64,000 bases of DNA from Luteimonas rhizosphaerae (lineage in GTDB: Bacteria > Pseudomonadota > Gammaproteobacteria > Xanthomonadales > Xanthomonadaceae), in contig NZ_NRQR01000004.1 of NCBI RefSeq assembly GCF_002849595.1, forward strand, positions 1 through 64,000, in the 5' to 3' direction. A program made the position numbers and the translations under genes. Positions 26,965 to 35,630 of the stretch are shown in pieces. The first letter of the stretch is position 1. Each line of letters begins with the position of its first letter. Under the pieces are notes generated by a model, which saw only the letters and a list, made by a program, of their open reading frames with translations, was not told the DNA's origin and did not search any database.

Positions 26965-29943
26965 TCAGAACGTGCCCCGGATGCCGATGGTGTACGTGGT
27001 CCCGGGATCGTAGAGATCGTTCACGGCGTTGGAGTACCAGAAGTTCGACCGCCGTTCCTCGCCGGTGATGTTGAGGATGTTGAAGGTGATCTGCGGCTTC
27101 GACGGCAGGTTGGCGAGCGTGTAGCTGGCCGCGAGGTCGAGCTGCCCGCGGTCGTCGCCGAAGATCTGGGCCTGCGGGATGCCCTGCTGGTTGGGACCGG
27201 TGCCGACGGCGCCTTCCTGCCAGGTGTAGGACAGCCGCAGCGATGCGACATCGTTCTCCCAGTACGCGGTCGCATTCCACAGCGACGGCGCGACACCGTA
27301 GACGTTGCCCGACAGCGCGGTGGCATCGCGCCCCTCGGTGGAGATGTCGAGCTTGGTGTAGTTGGCCATGAAGCCGAGGCCGTCGAACACGAAGCCCAGC
27401 GGCTGCACCCAGATGGCTTCCCAGCCGCGGATGTTGAGCGCCGCGTCCGCGTTCACCTGCTGGTTGACGTTGACCGTGGCGACGCCCGGGCCGCCGCGGT
27501 TGTTGATCGCCTGCTGCTGGGTCTCGGTCAGATCCGCGAACGGGATGCCCAGATCCAGGAACGGACGCGTGGTGACGCCCTGGAAGGTGTAGCCCTCCAC
27601 GCGCTTGTTGAACAGGGTCAGGCCGACGAAACCTTCGTCGCCGGTGTACCACTCGCCGCCGAGATCGAAGTTCGTCGACAGATACGGCGTGAGTTCCGGA
27701 TTGCCCTGCGAGGCGACCTGCGCCGACTGGTCGGTGAAGACCGTCGACGGCAGCATCGAACTCGGGTTCGGCCGGGTCATCGTGCGGGAGCCGGACATGC
27801 GCAGCACGACCTGGTCGGCGACGTCCCACGCCGCACTGAACGACGGCAGCCACTCGCTGTAGTCGCCGGTCAGCGTCTGGTACTGGCGCACGCCACCGAG
27901 GGTGACCGGGCCGGAGATGTCCTGGTCGGTGCTGGCCCAGCGCATGCCCGCGTTGAACCGCAGATCACGGTTCCACACTTCGGTCTCGCCGTTGAGTTCG
28001 ATGTACGCCGCCAGGGTGCGCTCGGTGAAGCCGCCGGTCGCGCCGCCGGTGTTGGGGCCGCCGGATTCCGGGGCCTCGTCGCGATAGCGGTAATAATCGG
28101 TGTCGTTCTTGAAGCGGTCGCCGTCGACGGTGATGAAGCCCTGCGGGCCGGGCAGGAGGTACGACGCGAGTTCGGCGTTGGTGATCAGTGCGCCCGGATT
28201 GCCGTCGCAGGCCGGGCGCGGATCCGGCACGCTGCCGTCCGGATTCAGACCGCGGCAGACCAGGTTCTCCCACGCCGGGCTGTTGTCGAAACCGCGGATG
28301 GTGCGGGCGTTACGGTCCCAGGCGACGCCGACCCGGACGTTGCGGCTGTCCTCGCCGAACTGCAGATCGGCGCGCACGCCACTGGTCTCGGTCACGCGCT
28401 TCTCGTTCTGCACGTTGACCCGGCCACCGCCGGCCCAGGTCCAGCCCAGATTCGGATCGTTGAGATCGAGATCGGAATCGAAGGTCGGCACGCCGCCGTC
28501 GTTGGCGTACTGCACGGTGGTGAACGGCGTGTTGACCAGGATCGTCGGCGACTCGCGGAACATCCAGCTGCGGCTGATGTTGGCTTCCACGTCCAGCTTG
28601 ACGTCGTCGGTGAACCAGAACGTCGCGCCCGGCGTCAGGTGCCAGTACTGGACGTCCTCCTCGTAGGGCCGGTACTCGAGGAAGAACTGCGCATTGGTGA
28701 AGGTCGCGTTGGTGACGACGTTGTTCGCGTCGAGCTGCATGTCGATCGGGACCAGCTGTCCGTTGCGGCCGATCAGGTTGACGTCGATGCGCTCGTTGGT
28801 GCGCTTCGCCTTGGTGTAGAGCCCGTCCACCCAGACGTGCAGGCGGTCGTTCGGACGCCACTCCATCGACGCGAGCACCGCGTCGCGATCGCGATCGCCC
28901 GACATGGACACCGGCCGGCCCAGGCGCGGGATCAGCGCTTCGCCGATCTGCGCCGTGGTCAGGCCCGGATTGTTGGCGAGCAGCCACGCCGCATCGATCG
29001 GCTGGCCGGGCGTCAGGCCGGCCGCGATCGTGGACGGATTGTTCGGCACGACATCGGGAATGCGCCAGCCGTTGCCGCCGGTCACGTTGCAGGGCTGTCC
29101 CAGCGCGGGAAAGCCGACCGGGTCGCCGCCGTTGCCGCACTGCGCATTGGTCAGGTTGGGATTGGTCCAGCCGATCGTCTCGAAGCCTTCGACGCCGATC
29201 TTGCCGCGCGACGAGGTCACGCCGACCAGGGTGCCGAACGTGCCTTCCTCGTTGGTCCAGCTGAAGATCGACGAGCCGCGCGGACTGGTCTCTTCGCTGA
29301 CGTCGTTGTAGTCCGCCTGCAGGTGATAGGTGACGTGCGTGCCCGGCATGTCGAACGGACGCACGCTGCGCATGTCGACCACGCCGGCGGCGCCGCCCTC
29401 GGGGAGGCTGGCCTGCGGCGACTTGTACACGGTGACCTGGTTGAAGAACTCGGTCGGGAAGATGTTGAGATCGACTTCGCGGTTCTGGTTGGTCGCATCC
29501 AGACCGATCGATGCGGTGGCGACCGACGCGCCGTTGATCAGCGTCTTGGTGAAGCTGCTGCCGAGGCCGCGGATCGCGATGTTCAGGCCTTCGCCGTTGA
29601 CGTCGCGGTTCAACTGGATGCCCGGGATGCGGGTCAGCGATTCGGCGATGTTGGTGTCGGGAAATTTGCCGAGATCTTCGGCGAAGATGGAATCGGTGAA
29701 GCCGGTGGAATCGCGCTTCGCATCGGTCGCGAACTGCAGGCTCTGGCGATAGCCGGTGACCGAGATCGTATCGAGCTGGGTGACCGAGGGTGACGCCGGC
29801 TCCGATGTCGGCGGCGTCGGTGGCGTCTGCGGTGCAGGCGCGGGGGCCTGCGGACTCTGGGCCAGCGCGGATGCGCTCGCCATGCTCAGCAGCGCCAGGC
29901 TCAACGCATGCGACAACACGGTTCGTGTGACTTTGACTTGCAC
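26965..29943 (-). CDS. TonB-dependent outer-membrane receptor, xylan oligosaccharide type
   Basis: The 992-residue protein starts at GTG 29943 with a strong GGGAGGGGAG ribosome site, then a Sec signal (LSLALLSMASASALAQ). A Pro-rich linker and TonB box (LDTISVTGYRQSL) follow, then the plug (DLGKFPDTNIAESLTRIPGI, RGLGSSFTKTLINGASV) and a beta-barrel ending in aromatic YTIGIRGTF. The GYRxSL/DTNIAESLTRIPG pattern is that of the large Xanthomonas/Caulobacter carbohydrate TonB receptors. A xyl-box-like operator lies 115 bases upstream, and a uronate carrier and xylanases are divergent, so import of (glucurono)xylo-oligosaccharides is likely. Confidence 0.93.
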   Translation of the reverse strand: MQVKVTRTVLSHALSLALLSMASASALAQSPQAPAPAPQTPPTPPTSEPASPSVTQLDTISVTGYRQSLQFATDAKRDSTGFTDSIFAEDLGKFPDTNIAESLTRIPGIQLNRDVNGEGLNIAIRGLGSSFTKTLINGASVATASIGLDATNQNREVDLNIFPTEFFNQVTVYKSPQASLPEGGAAGVVDMRSVRPFDMPGTHVTYHLQADYNDVSEETSPRGSSIFSWTNEEGTFGTLVGVTSSRGKIGVEGFETIGWTNPNLTNAQCGNGGDPVGFPALGQPCNVTGGNGWRIPDVVPNNPSTIAAGLTPGQPIDAAWLLANNPGLTTAQIGEALIPRLGRPVSMSGDRDRDAVLASMEWRPNDRLHVWVDGLYTKAKRTNERIDVNLIGRNGQLVPIDMQLDANNVVTNATFTNAQFFLEYRPYEEDVQYWHLTPGATFWFTDDVKLDVEANISRSWMFRESPTILVNTPFTTVQYANDGGVPTFDSDLDLNDPNLGWTWAGGGRVNVQNEKRVTETSGVRADLQFGEDSRNVRVGVAWDRNARTIRGFDNSPAWENLVCRGLNPDGSVPDPRPACDGNPGALITNAELASYLLPGPQGFITVDGDRFKNDTDYYRYRDEAPESGGPNTGGATGGFTERTLAAYIELNGETEVWNRDLRFNAGMRWASTDQDISGPVTLGGVRQYQTLTGDYSEWLPSFSAAWDVADQVVLRMSGSRTMTRPNPSSMLPSTVFTDQSAQVASQGNPELTPYLSTNFDLGGEWYTGDEGFVGLTLFNKRVEGYTFQGVTTRPFLDLGIPFADLTETQQQAINNRGGPGVATVNVNQQVNADAALNIRGWEAIWVQPLGFVFDGLGFMANYTKLDISTEGRDATALSGNVYGVAPSLWNATAYWENDVASLRLSYTWQEGAVGTGPNQQGIPQAQIFGDDRGQLDLAASYTLANLPSKPQITFNILNITGEERRSNFWYSNAVNDLYDPGTTYTIGIRGTF

Positions 29944-30057
29944 CGTACTCCCCTCCCGTTTCTGGTGTGACTGCGCGGTGCGGAAGCGCACCCTGCAGTG
30001 ATGTTCTGTCCCGCCCCTGCGCTGCCGCGGCTCTCGCGTTGCAACGCGTGGCCAGGA

Positions 30058-30071
30058 AGGTAGCGCTATCA
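30058..30071. promoter_or_regulatory. Xyl-box-like operator (receptor side)
   Basis: AGGTAGCGCTATCA matches 12 of 14 positions of the xyl-box TGGTAGCGCTAACA that I recall for the Xanthomonas XylR (LacI) regulon. It is 115 bases upstream of the receptor start. The likely binder is the LacI-family protein at 48674-49735. Confidence 0.7.
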
Positions 30072-30221
30072 TTCCAGAGGCGCACGCTGCGGAGCAGCAT
30101 TCGCCATCCGCCACGTCGCATCGCGTCTTTTTCGCTTGTTTCCCCGCGTATCCGCGATTCGTGTCGCGGGATACGCCCGGCGTGATGCAGTGCAGAACGC
30201 ACATGCCGGCACGCTGTGTTA

Positions 30222-30237
30222 GTGATAGCGCTATCAC
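30222..30237. promoter_or_regulatory. Perfect 16-bp palindromic LacI-type operator (carrier side)
   Basis: GTGATAGCGCTATCAC is a perfect inverted repeat centred on GC, with the TAGCGCTA core of the other operators. It ends 76 bases before the start of the hexuronate carrier and so is well placed to repress the plus-strand xylan operon. Confidence 0.75.
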
Positions 30238-30313
30238 GATGGGGGCGCGCGACGCGGAGGGACACGATGCAGCAGACACCAGGGTGCGCCCCGTGCGCGC
30301 GTGGCGTATCACG

Positions 30314-31618
30314 ATGAGCCGGCCCACCGACGGGGCCGCGCCGCCCGGGGCCTCCACGCCCGCCGCGAAGATCGGCATGTACCGCTGGCGCGTATGCGCG
30401 ATGCTGCTGGCGGCCACGACCATCAACTACATCGACCGCCAGGTCCTCGGCGTGCTCGCGCCGTTCCTGCAGGACGAGATCGGCTGGAACGAGATCCAGT
30501 ACGGCTACATCGTCACCGCGTTCCAGGGCGCCTACGCGATCGGCCTGCTGTGCGCCGGTGCGATCATCGACCGGCTCGGCACCAAGGTCGGCTATGCGAT
30601 CGCGATCTGCATCTGGAGCATCGCCGCGATGAGCCATTCGCTCGCGGCCGGCGTCGTCGGATTCATGCTCGCCCGTTTCATGCTCGGACTCGGCGAAGCC
30701 GGCAACTTCCCCGCCGCGATCAAGACCGTCGCCGAATGGTTCCCGCGCCGCGAACGCGCCTTCGCCACCGGCATCTTCAACTCGGGCTCGAACATCGGCG
30801 CGATCGTCGCGCCGTTGCTGGTGCCGATCATCGCGCTCACCTGGGGCTGGCAGGCCGCGTTCCTGTTCACCGGCGTGCTCAGCGCGACCTGGCTCGCGGT
30901 GTGGTTGCTGACCTACCGCACGCCCGAGCAGCAACCGGCGCTGTCGGCCGCCGAGCTCGCCCACATCCGCAGCGATCCGCCGGAGCCGTCGGCGCGCGTG
31001 CCGTGGTTGCAGATCCTGCGCCACCGCCAGGCCTGGGCGTTCGTCGCGGCGAAGTTCATGACCGATCCCGTGTGGTGGTTCTTCCTGTTCTGGTTGCCGA
31101 AATTCCTCAATGCCGAATACGGCCTGACCCTGCTCGCGCTCGGCCTGCCGCTGGTGGCGATCTTCGTGCTCGCCGATGTCGGCAGCATTCTCGGCGGCTG
31201 GCTCGCGGGACGCTTCATCCGCCTGGGCTGGAGCGTCAACCGCGCGCGCAAGGGCGCGATGCTGATCTGCGCACTGTGCGTGGTGCCGATCGTGTTCGCC
31301 GCGCAGGCCGACAACCTGTGGCTCGCGGTCGCACTGATCGGGCTGGCGACGGCCGGGCACCAGGGCTGGTCGGCCAACGTGTTCACGCTGACGTCCGACA
31401 TGTTCCCGCGTCACGCGGTGGCGTCCGTCGTCGGGATCGGCGGCTTCGCCGGCGCCGTCGGCGGCATGATGATCGCCACCTTCACCGGCTTCCTGCTGCA
31501 GACCACGGGGAGCTACGTACCGGTCTTCCTGATGGCGGGCTCTGCCTATCTGCTGGCGCTGCTGGTCGTGCATCTGCTGGCGCCGCGCCTGGAACCCGCG
31601 CAGCTCGAAACCGCTTGA
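30314..31618 (+). CDS. MFS hexuronate transporter (ExuT-like, ACS family)
   Basis: The 434-residue protein has 12 membrane segments and ACS-family motifs: TINYIDRQVLGVLAPFLQ in the first segment, FMLGLGEAGNFPAAIKTVAEWF, and later DVGSILGGWLAGRFIRLGWS. These fit the anion:cation symporter branch that includes ExuT (glucuronate/galacturonate). The start at ATG 30314 lies downstream of a perfect LacI operator. It heads a plus-strand operon with GH10, GH115, uxaC and a second GH10, so import of (methyl)glucuronate or aldobiouronate released from xylan is likely. Confidence 0.9.
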   Translation: MSRPTDGAAPPGASTPAAKIGMYRWRVCAMLLAATTINYIDRQVLGVLAPFLQDEIGWNEIQYGYIVTAFQGAYAIGLLCAGAIIDRLGTKVGYAIAICIWSIAAMSHSLAAGVVGFMLARFMLGLGEAGNFPAAIKTVAEWFPRRERAFATGIFNSGSNIGAIVAPLLVPIIALTWGWQAAFLFTGVLSATWLAVWLLTYRTPEQQPALSAAELAHIRSDPPEPSARVPWLQILRHRQAWAFVAAKFMTDPVWWFFLFWLPKFLNAEYGLTLLALGLPLVAIFVLADVGSILGGWLAGRFIRLGWSVNRARKGAMLICALCVVPIVFAAQADNLWLAVALIGLATAGHQGWSANVFTLTSDMFPRHAVASVVGIGGFAGAVGGMMIATFTGFLLQTTGSYVPVFLMAGSAYLLALLVVHLLAPRLEPAQLETA

Positions 31619-31686
31619 GCGCGCGCCTGCATCCGCGGGCGCGCCATGCCGTACCGATGGATCACGAACACGGAGGAACCGACACG

Positions 31687-32706
31687 ATGCGACACCTGCC
31701 ATTCGCTCTGGCCACTGCACTCGCCCTCGCACTGGGCGGTTGCGGCGATCGACCTGCCGCGGAACCCACGCCCACTACATCACCGCCGGCCGCGCCGGCG
31801 CCGGATCCGGCATCGTCCACCGCCCTCGCCCATGGTCTCGACCGCTTCCTCGGCGGCGCGCACAGCCCGCCGCAGGCCGACGGCTTCGCGGACTACTGGA
31901 ACAAGGTCACGCCCGAGAACGGCGGCAAGTGGGGCGAGGTCGAGGCCGAACGTGACGTCATGCACTGGGCCGAACTCGATGCCGCCTGGGCCGTCGCGCA
32001 GGAACACGACCTGCCGTTCCAGATGCACGTGATGGTCTGGGGCAACCAGCAGCCGGAATGGATCGAGACGCTGCCTCCCGAGGAGCAGCGCGCCGAGATC
32101 GAGGAGTGGTTTGCGGCGGTGGCCGAGCGCTACCCCGGCATCGACATCGTCGAGGTCGTCAACGAGCCGCTCAACGATCCGCCGTCGAAGGACGACGAAG
32201 GCGGCGGCAACTACATCGAGGCGCTCGGCGGCGGGGGCGCCAGTGGCTGGGACTGGATCCTCGAATCATTCCGGCTCGCGCGCCAGCATTTTCCCGATTC
32301 GAAGCTGATGCTCAACGACTACAGCGTGACCAACAGCGAAGACGCGACCCGGCGCTATCTGGAGATCGTCCGCCTGCTGCAGGCCGAGAATCTGGTCGAC
32401 GTGATCGGCGTACAGGGCCATGCGTTCTCGACCACCAACCTCGATGCGCTGGGCGCGACCGGCCTGCCGGTGCACGTCACCGAGTTCGATCTCGACGGTG
32501 TCGACGACGCCGTGCAGCTGGCCAGCTACCAGCGCGTGTTCCCGGTGTTCTGGGAACATCCCGCGGTACAGGGCATGACCCTGTGGGGCTTCCGCCGCGG
32601 CCTGTGGCGCGACGAACAGGGCGCCTATCTGATCCGCGAGGACGGCAGCGAGCGACCTGCACTGGAGTGGCTGCGCAGCTACGTGCGCGGGGAGGTCACG
32701 CAGTGA
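31687..32706 (+). CDS. GH10 family lipoprotein xylanase
   Basis: The 339-residue protein begins with a lipoprotein signal ending LALGGC, followed by a Pro/Thr-rich spacer, so it is predicted to be lipid-anchored. GH10 signatures: NKVTPENGGKWGEVE, acid/base Glu160 in VEVVNEPLND, and nucleophile Glu266 in VHVTEFDLDG. The usual WHNQ/WHSQ strand is replaced by VMVWGNQQPEW, and the domain is short for GH10, so substrate range may differ. It lies between the uronate carrier and GH115; its stop overlaps the GH115 start (TGATG). Confidence 0.88.
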   Translation: MRHLPFALATALALALGGCGDRPAAEPTPTTSPPAAPAPDPASSTALAHGLDRFLGGAHSPPQADGFADYWNKVTPENGGKWGEVEAERDVMHWAELDAAWAVAQEHDLPFQMHVMVWGNQQPEWIETLPPEEQRAEIEEWFAAVAERYPGIDIVEVVNEPLNDPPSKDDEGGGNYIEALGGGGASGWDWILESFRLARQHFPDSKLMLNDYSVTNSEDATRRYLEIVRLLQAENLVDVIGVQGHAFSTTNLDALGATGLPVHVTEFDLDGVDDAVQLASYQRVFPVFWEHPAVQGMTLWGFRRGLWRDEQGAYLIREDGSERPALEWLRSYVRGEVTQ

Positions 32707-35630
32707 TGTCGATTGTAGGAGCGCGCTCGCGCGCGAACGCACGCCGCGCCAAAGGCTTCTTCGCGCGCAAGCGCGCTCCTACAGGTGCGCTGCTTCTTCT
32801 GGCGCTGTTCTGCGCCATGCCGCTGCACGCCCGCGACTGCGCGCAGCCCGCCGCGGTCTGCGTGCAGGCGGTACCCGATGCACTCGCGCTGATCGCAGAC
32901 GGCCAGCCGCTCCCCGTCCTGATCGACGCCGACGATTTCCCTGGTGTCGCGCGGGCCGCCGACGATCTGCGCACGGATCTCGCCGCCGTCTCGGGCGTGG
33001 GGGCCAGCGCCCTGCCCGCGCCCACGGGCACGCCGCCGTTGGCGATCATCGCCGGCACCCTTGGTCACAGCCCGCGCATCGATCGCATCGTGCGCGAGCA
33101 CGCGCTCGATACCAGCGGCGTCGCCGGCCAGTGGGAAGGCTATTCGCTGCAGCTCGTCGACGCGCCCGAGCCCGGCATCGAGCGCGCCCTGGTGATCCTC
33201 GGCGCCGACAAGCGCGGCACGATCTTCGGCCTGTACGAGCTCTCGCGCCGGATCGGCGTGTCGCCGTGGAACTGGTGGGCCGATGCGGCGCCCGAACGCA
33301 AGACCGCGTTGCACATCGCGCCGGGGCGCTTCGTCGATGCGCCGGCCGTGCGCTACCGCGGCATCTTCATCAACGACGAGGATCCGGCGCTCGGCGGCTG
33401 GATGGCCGCGACCTACGGCGGGCCGAACCACCAGTTCTACGAACGCGTGTTCCAGCTGATCCTGCGGCACAAGGGCAACTACCTGTGGCCGGCGATGTGG
33501 GGTCGCGCGTTCTACGACGACGATCCGCAGAACGCGGTGCTCGCCGACGAGATGGGCGTCGTCATCGGCACCAGTCACCACGAGCCGATGATGCGCGCCC
33601 ACGTCGAATGGGCGCGGCATGGTAAAGGGGCCTGGGACTACACGCGCAACCGAGATCGCCTGCAGGACTTCTGGCGCCAGGGCATCCGCCGCATGGGCAC
33701 GCACGAGAACGTCGTGACCTTGGGCATGCGCGGCGATGGCGACGAGCCGATGAGCGACGCCACCGCGACGACGCTGCTCGAGACCATCGTCGCCGACCAG
33801 CGCCGCATCCTCGCCGAGGTCACCGGCCGGCCGGCCGACGCGATCCCGCAGGTGTGGGCGCTGTACAAGGAAGTCCAGGACTATTTCGATGCGGGCATGC
33901 AGGTGCCGGACGACGTGACCCTGCTGTTCGCCGACGACAACTGGGGCAACATCCGCCGCCTGCCGGCACCGGACACGACGCGTGCAGGCGGCTACGGCGT
34001 CTACTACCACTTCGATTACGTCGGCGGCCCGCGCAACTACAAGTGGATCAACACCACCCAGATCGAGCGCGTCTGGGAGCAGATGCGGCTGGCACACGCG
34101 CACGGCGCCGACCGGCTGTGGGTGGTCAATGTCGGCGACATCAAGCCGATGGAATTTCCGATCAGCTTCTTCCTCGACTACGCCTGGGCGCCCGATGCGT
34201 ATCCGGTCGAAGCGGTGAGCGCCTATCCGCAAGCCTTCGCCGCCGAGCAGTTCGGCGAGACCCATGCGGCGGAGATCGGCGAGATCCTGACCCGCTACAC
34301 CCAGTACAACGCGCGGCGCAAACCCGAACTGCAATCGCCGGACACCTGGAGCTTGGTTAATTTCGGCGAGGCCGATCGCGTACTCGCGGACTGGGATGCG
34401 CTGGTCGAACGCACGCAGCGGATCGGCACCGCGCTCGGCGCTGCGCATCGCGATGCGTATTACCAACTGGTCGAATATCCGGTGCTCGCCAGCGCCAACC
34501 TCGCGCACCTCTATGTCGCCGTCGCCCGCAACCGGTTGCATGCCGCACAGGGACGCGTCTCGGCGAATGCCTGGGCCGACGAGGCCGAACGCCGCTTCGC
34601 CCGCGATGCCGAGCTCGCACGCGTCTACGAACAGGACATCGCCGACGGCAAGTGGATCCACATGATGTCGCAGCCGCGCATCGGCTACACCCACTGGCAG
34701 CAGCCCGAGCGCAATGTCATGCCGGCGCTGTCGCGGGTGGACGTGCGCGAGCGCGGCACGATGGGCGTCGCGGTCGACGGCGATGTGCGCGGCTGGCCGG
34801 TGCCGACTCTGCCGGCGCCCCTACCACCGCTCGACCCGTATGGCGCGCCATCACGCGAGGTCGTCGTGTTCAATCGTGGACACGCGCCGTTCACGTTCTT
34901 CGGGACGTCCTCGCAGCCCTGGCTGCGCGTGACGCCGACGTCCGGTGAGGTCGAGGACGAGATGCCGCTGCGCATCGATGTCGACTGGAACGCCATATCG
35001 GCGGGTGAGCACGTCGGCCAGATCGACCTGCTCGGCAGCGACCGCACCGAAGTGCGCATTGTCGTGCCGGTATCGAAGCCCGCCTCGGCGGTCACCGGCT
35101 TCATCGAGAGCGAAGGCGTCATCGCAATCGAGGCCGCGCACCACGCGCGTGCGGTCGCGCCGGAGGGCTTGGCCTGGGAGACGATCCCGCATCTCGGGCG
35201 CACGCTGTCGGCGGTGACCTCGGTGCCCGTGACCGCGGGCGCGACAACCGCGGACGCGTCGGGCGCGTGGCTCGAGTACCGGGTGCACTTGGCGAGCGCC
35301 GGCGATGTCGAGGTCCGGGTCGTGCTGTCGCCGACACTCGATTACCAGCATCGCGGCGGCCTGCGCTATGCCGTCTCGTTCGATGATGCCGCGCCGCAGG
35401 AGGTCACGATGCATCTCGATCCGACACCCGGCCATCCGCAGTTCCAGGCCTGGGAGCGCGCGGTCAGCGACAGCGTGCACGTGGCGACCTCGCGACACCG
35501 GGTCGAAGCCGGCGCACAGACCTTGAAGCTGTGGCGGATCGATCCGGGTGTCGTGGTGCAGCGGATCGAGATCGTGCGGGATGCGGCGCGCTCGAGTTAT
35601 CTCGGGCCGCCGGAGAGTGTACGGCGGTGA
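32706..35630 (+). CDS. GH115 family xylan alpha-(1,2)-glucuronidase
   Basis: The 974-residue protein is translated from ATG 32706, which shares its first base with the stop of the GH10 gene and has GGGGAGG 11 bases upstream. Residues 1-42 form a long basic n-region plus hydrophobic core (LLLLALFCAMPLHA), i.e. a Sec signal; the n-region is encoded by a REP hairpin. The GH115 body is clear: YRGIFINDEDPALGGWMAAT, HKGNYLWPAMWGRAF, GTSHHEPMMRAHVEW, and DRLWVVNVGDIKPMEFPISF, with C-terminal beta-sandwich domains. GH115 removes (4-O-methyl)glucuronate from internal and terminal xylose units of glucuronoxylan. Confidence 0.93.
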   Translation: MSIVGARSRANARRAKGFFARKRAPTGALLLLALFCAMPLHARDCAQPAAVCVQAVPDALALIADGQPLPVLIDADDFPGVARAADDLRTDLAAVSGVGASALPAPTGTPPLAIIAGTLGHSPRIDRIVREHALDTSGVAGQWEGYSLQLVDAPEPGIERALVILGADKRGTIFGLYELSRRIGVSPWNWWADAAPERKTALHIAPGRFVDAPAVRYRGIFINDEDPALGGWMAATYGGPNHQFYERVFQLILRHKGNYLWPAMWGRAFYDDDPQNAVLADEMGVVIGTSHHEPMMRAHVEWARHGKGAWDYTRNRDRLQDFWRQGIRRMGTHENVVTLGMRGDGDEPMSDATATTLLETIVADQRRILAEVTGRPADAIPQVWALYKEVQDYFDAGMQVPDDVTLLFADDNWGNIRRLPAPDTTRAGGYGVYYHFDYVGGPRNYKWINTTQIERVWEQMRLAHAHGADRLWVVNVGDIKPMEFPISFFLDYAWAPDAYPVEAVSAYPQAFAAEQFGETHAAEIGEILTRYTQYNARRKPELQSPDTWSLVNFGEADRVLADWDALVERTQRIGTALGAAHRDAYYQLVEYPVLASANLAHLYVAVARNRLHAAQGRVSANAWADEAERRFARDAELARVYEQDIADGKWIHMMSQPRIGYTHWQQPERNVMPALSRVDVRERGTMGVAVDGDVRGWPVPTLPAPLPPLDPYGAPSREVVVFNRGHAPFTFFGTSSQPWLRVTPTSGEVEDEMPLRIDVDWNAISAGEHVGQIDLLGSDRTEVRIVVPVSKPASAVTGFIESEGVIAIEAAHHARAVAPEGLAWETIPHLGRTLSAVTSVPVTAGATTADASGAWLEYRVHLASAGDVEVRVVLSPTLDYQHRGGLRYAVSFDDAAPQEVTMHLDPTPGHPQFQAWERAVSDSVHVATSRHRVEAGAQTLKLWRIDPGVVVQRIEIVRDAARSSYLGPPESVRR
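32714..32783. repeat. REP-type inverted repeat 3, inside the GH115 leader
   Basis: The arms at 32714-32737 and 32760-32783 each contain TGTAGGAGCGCGC or its complement and share about 22 of 24 complementary bases. The element lies entirely inside the coding region, encoding residues about 4-27 of the GH115 signal peptide (VGARSRANARRAKGFFARKR). Confidence 0.85.

Larger units (their letters stand above)
29944..30313. promoter_or_regulatory. Divergent promoter region of receptor and uronate carrier
   Basis: This 370-base gap separates the TonB receptor (minus) from the xylan operon (plus). It contains two TAGCGCTA-centred operators listed separately, one closer to each gene. Nothing else coding is supported in it. 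Confidence 0.7.

Noticed and set aside
26743..29793. A 1,016-codon open frame on the plus strand opposite the TonB receptor.
   Set aside because: It is the antisense shadow of a clear TonB-dependent receptor; its protein is Arg/Val/Ala-rich without recognisable domains and it has no ribosome site.
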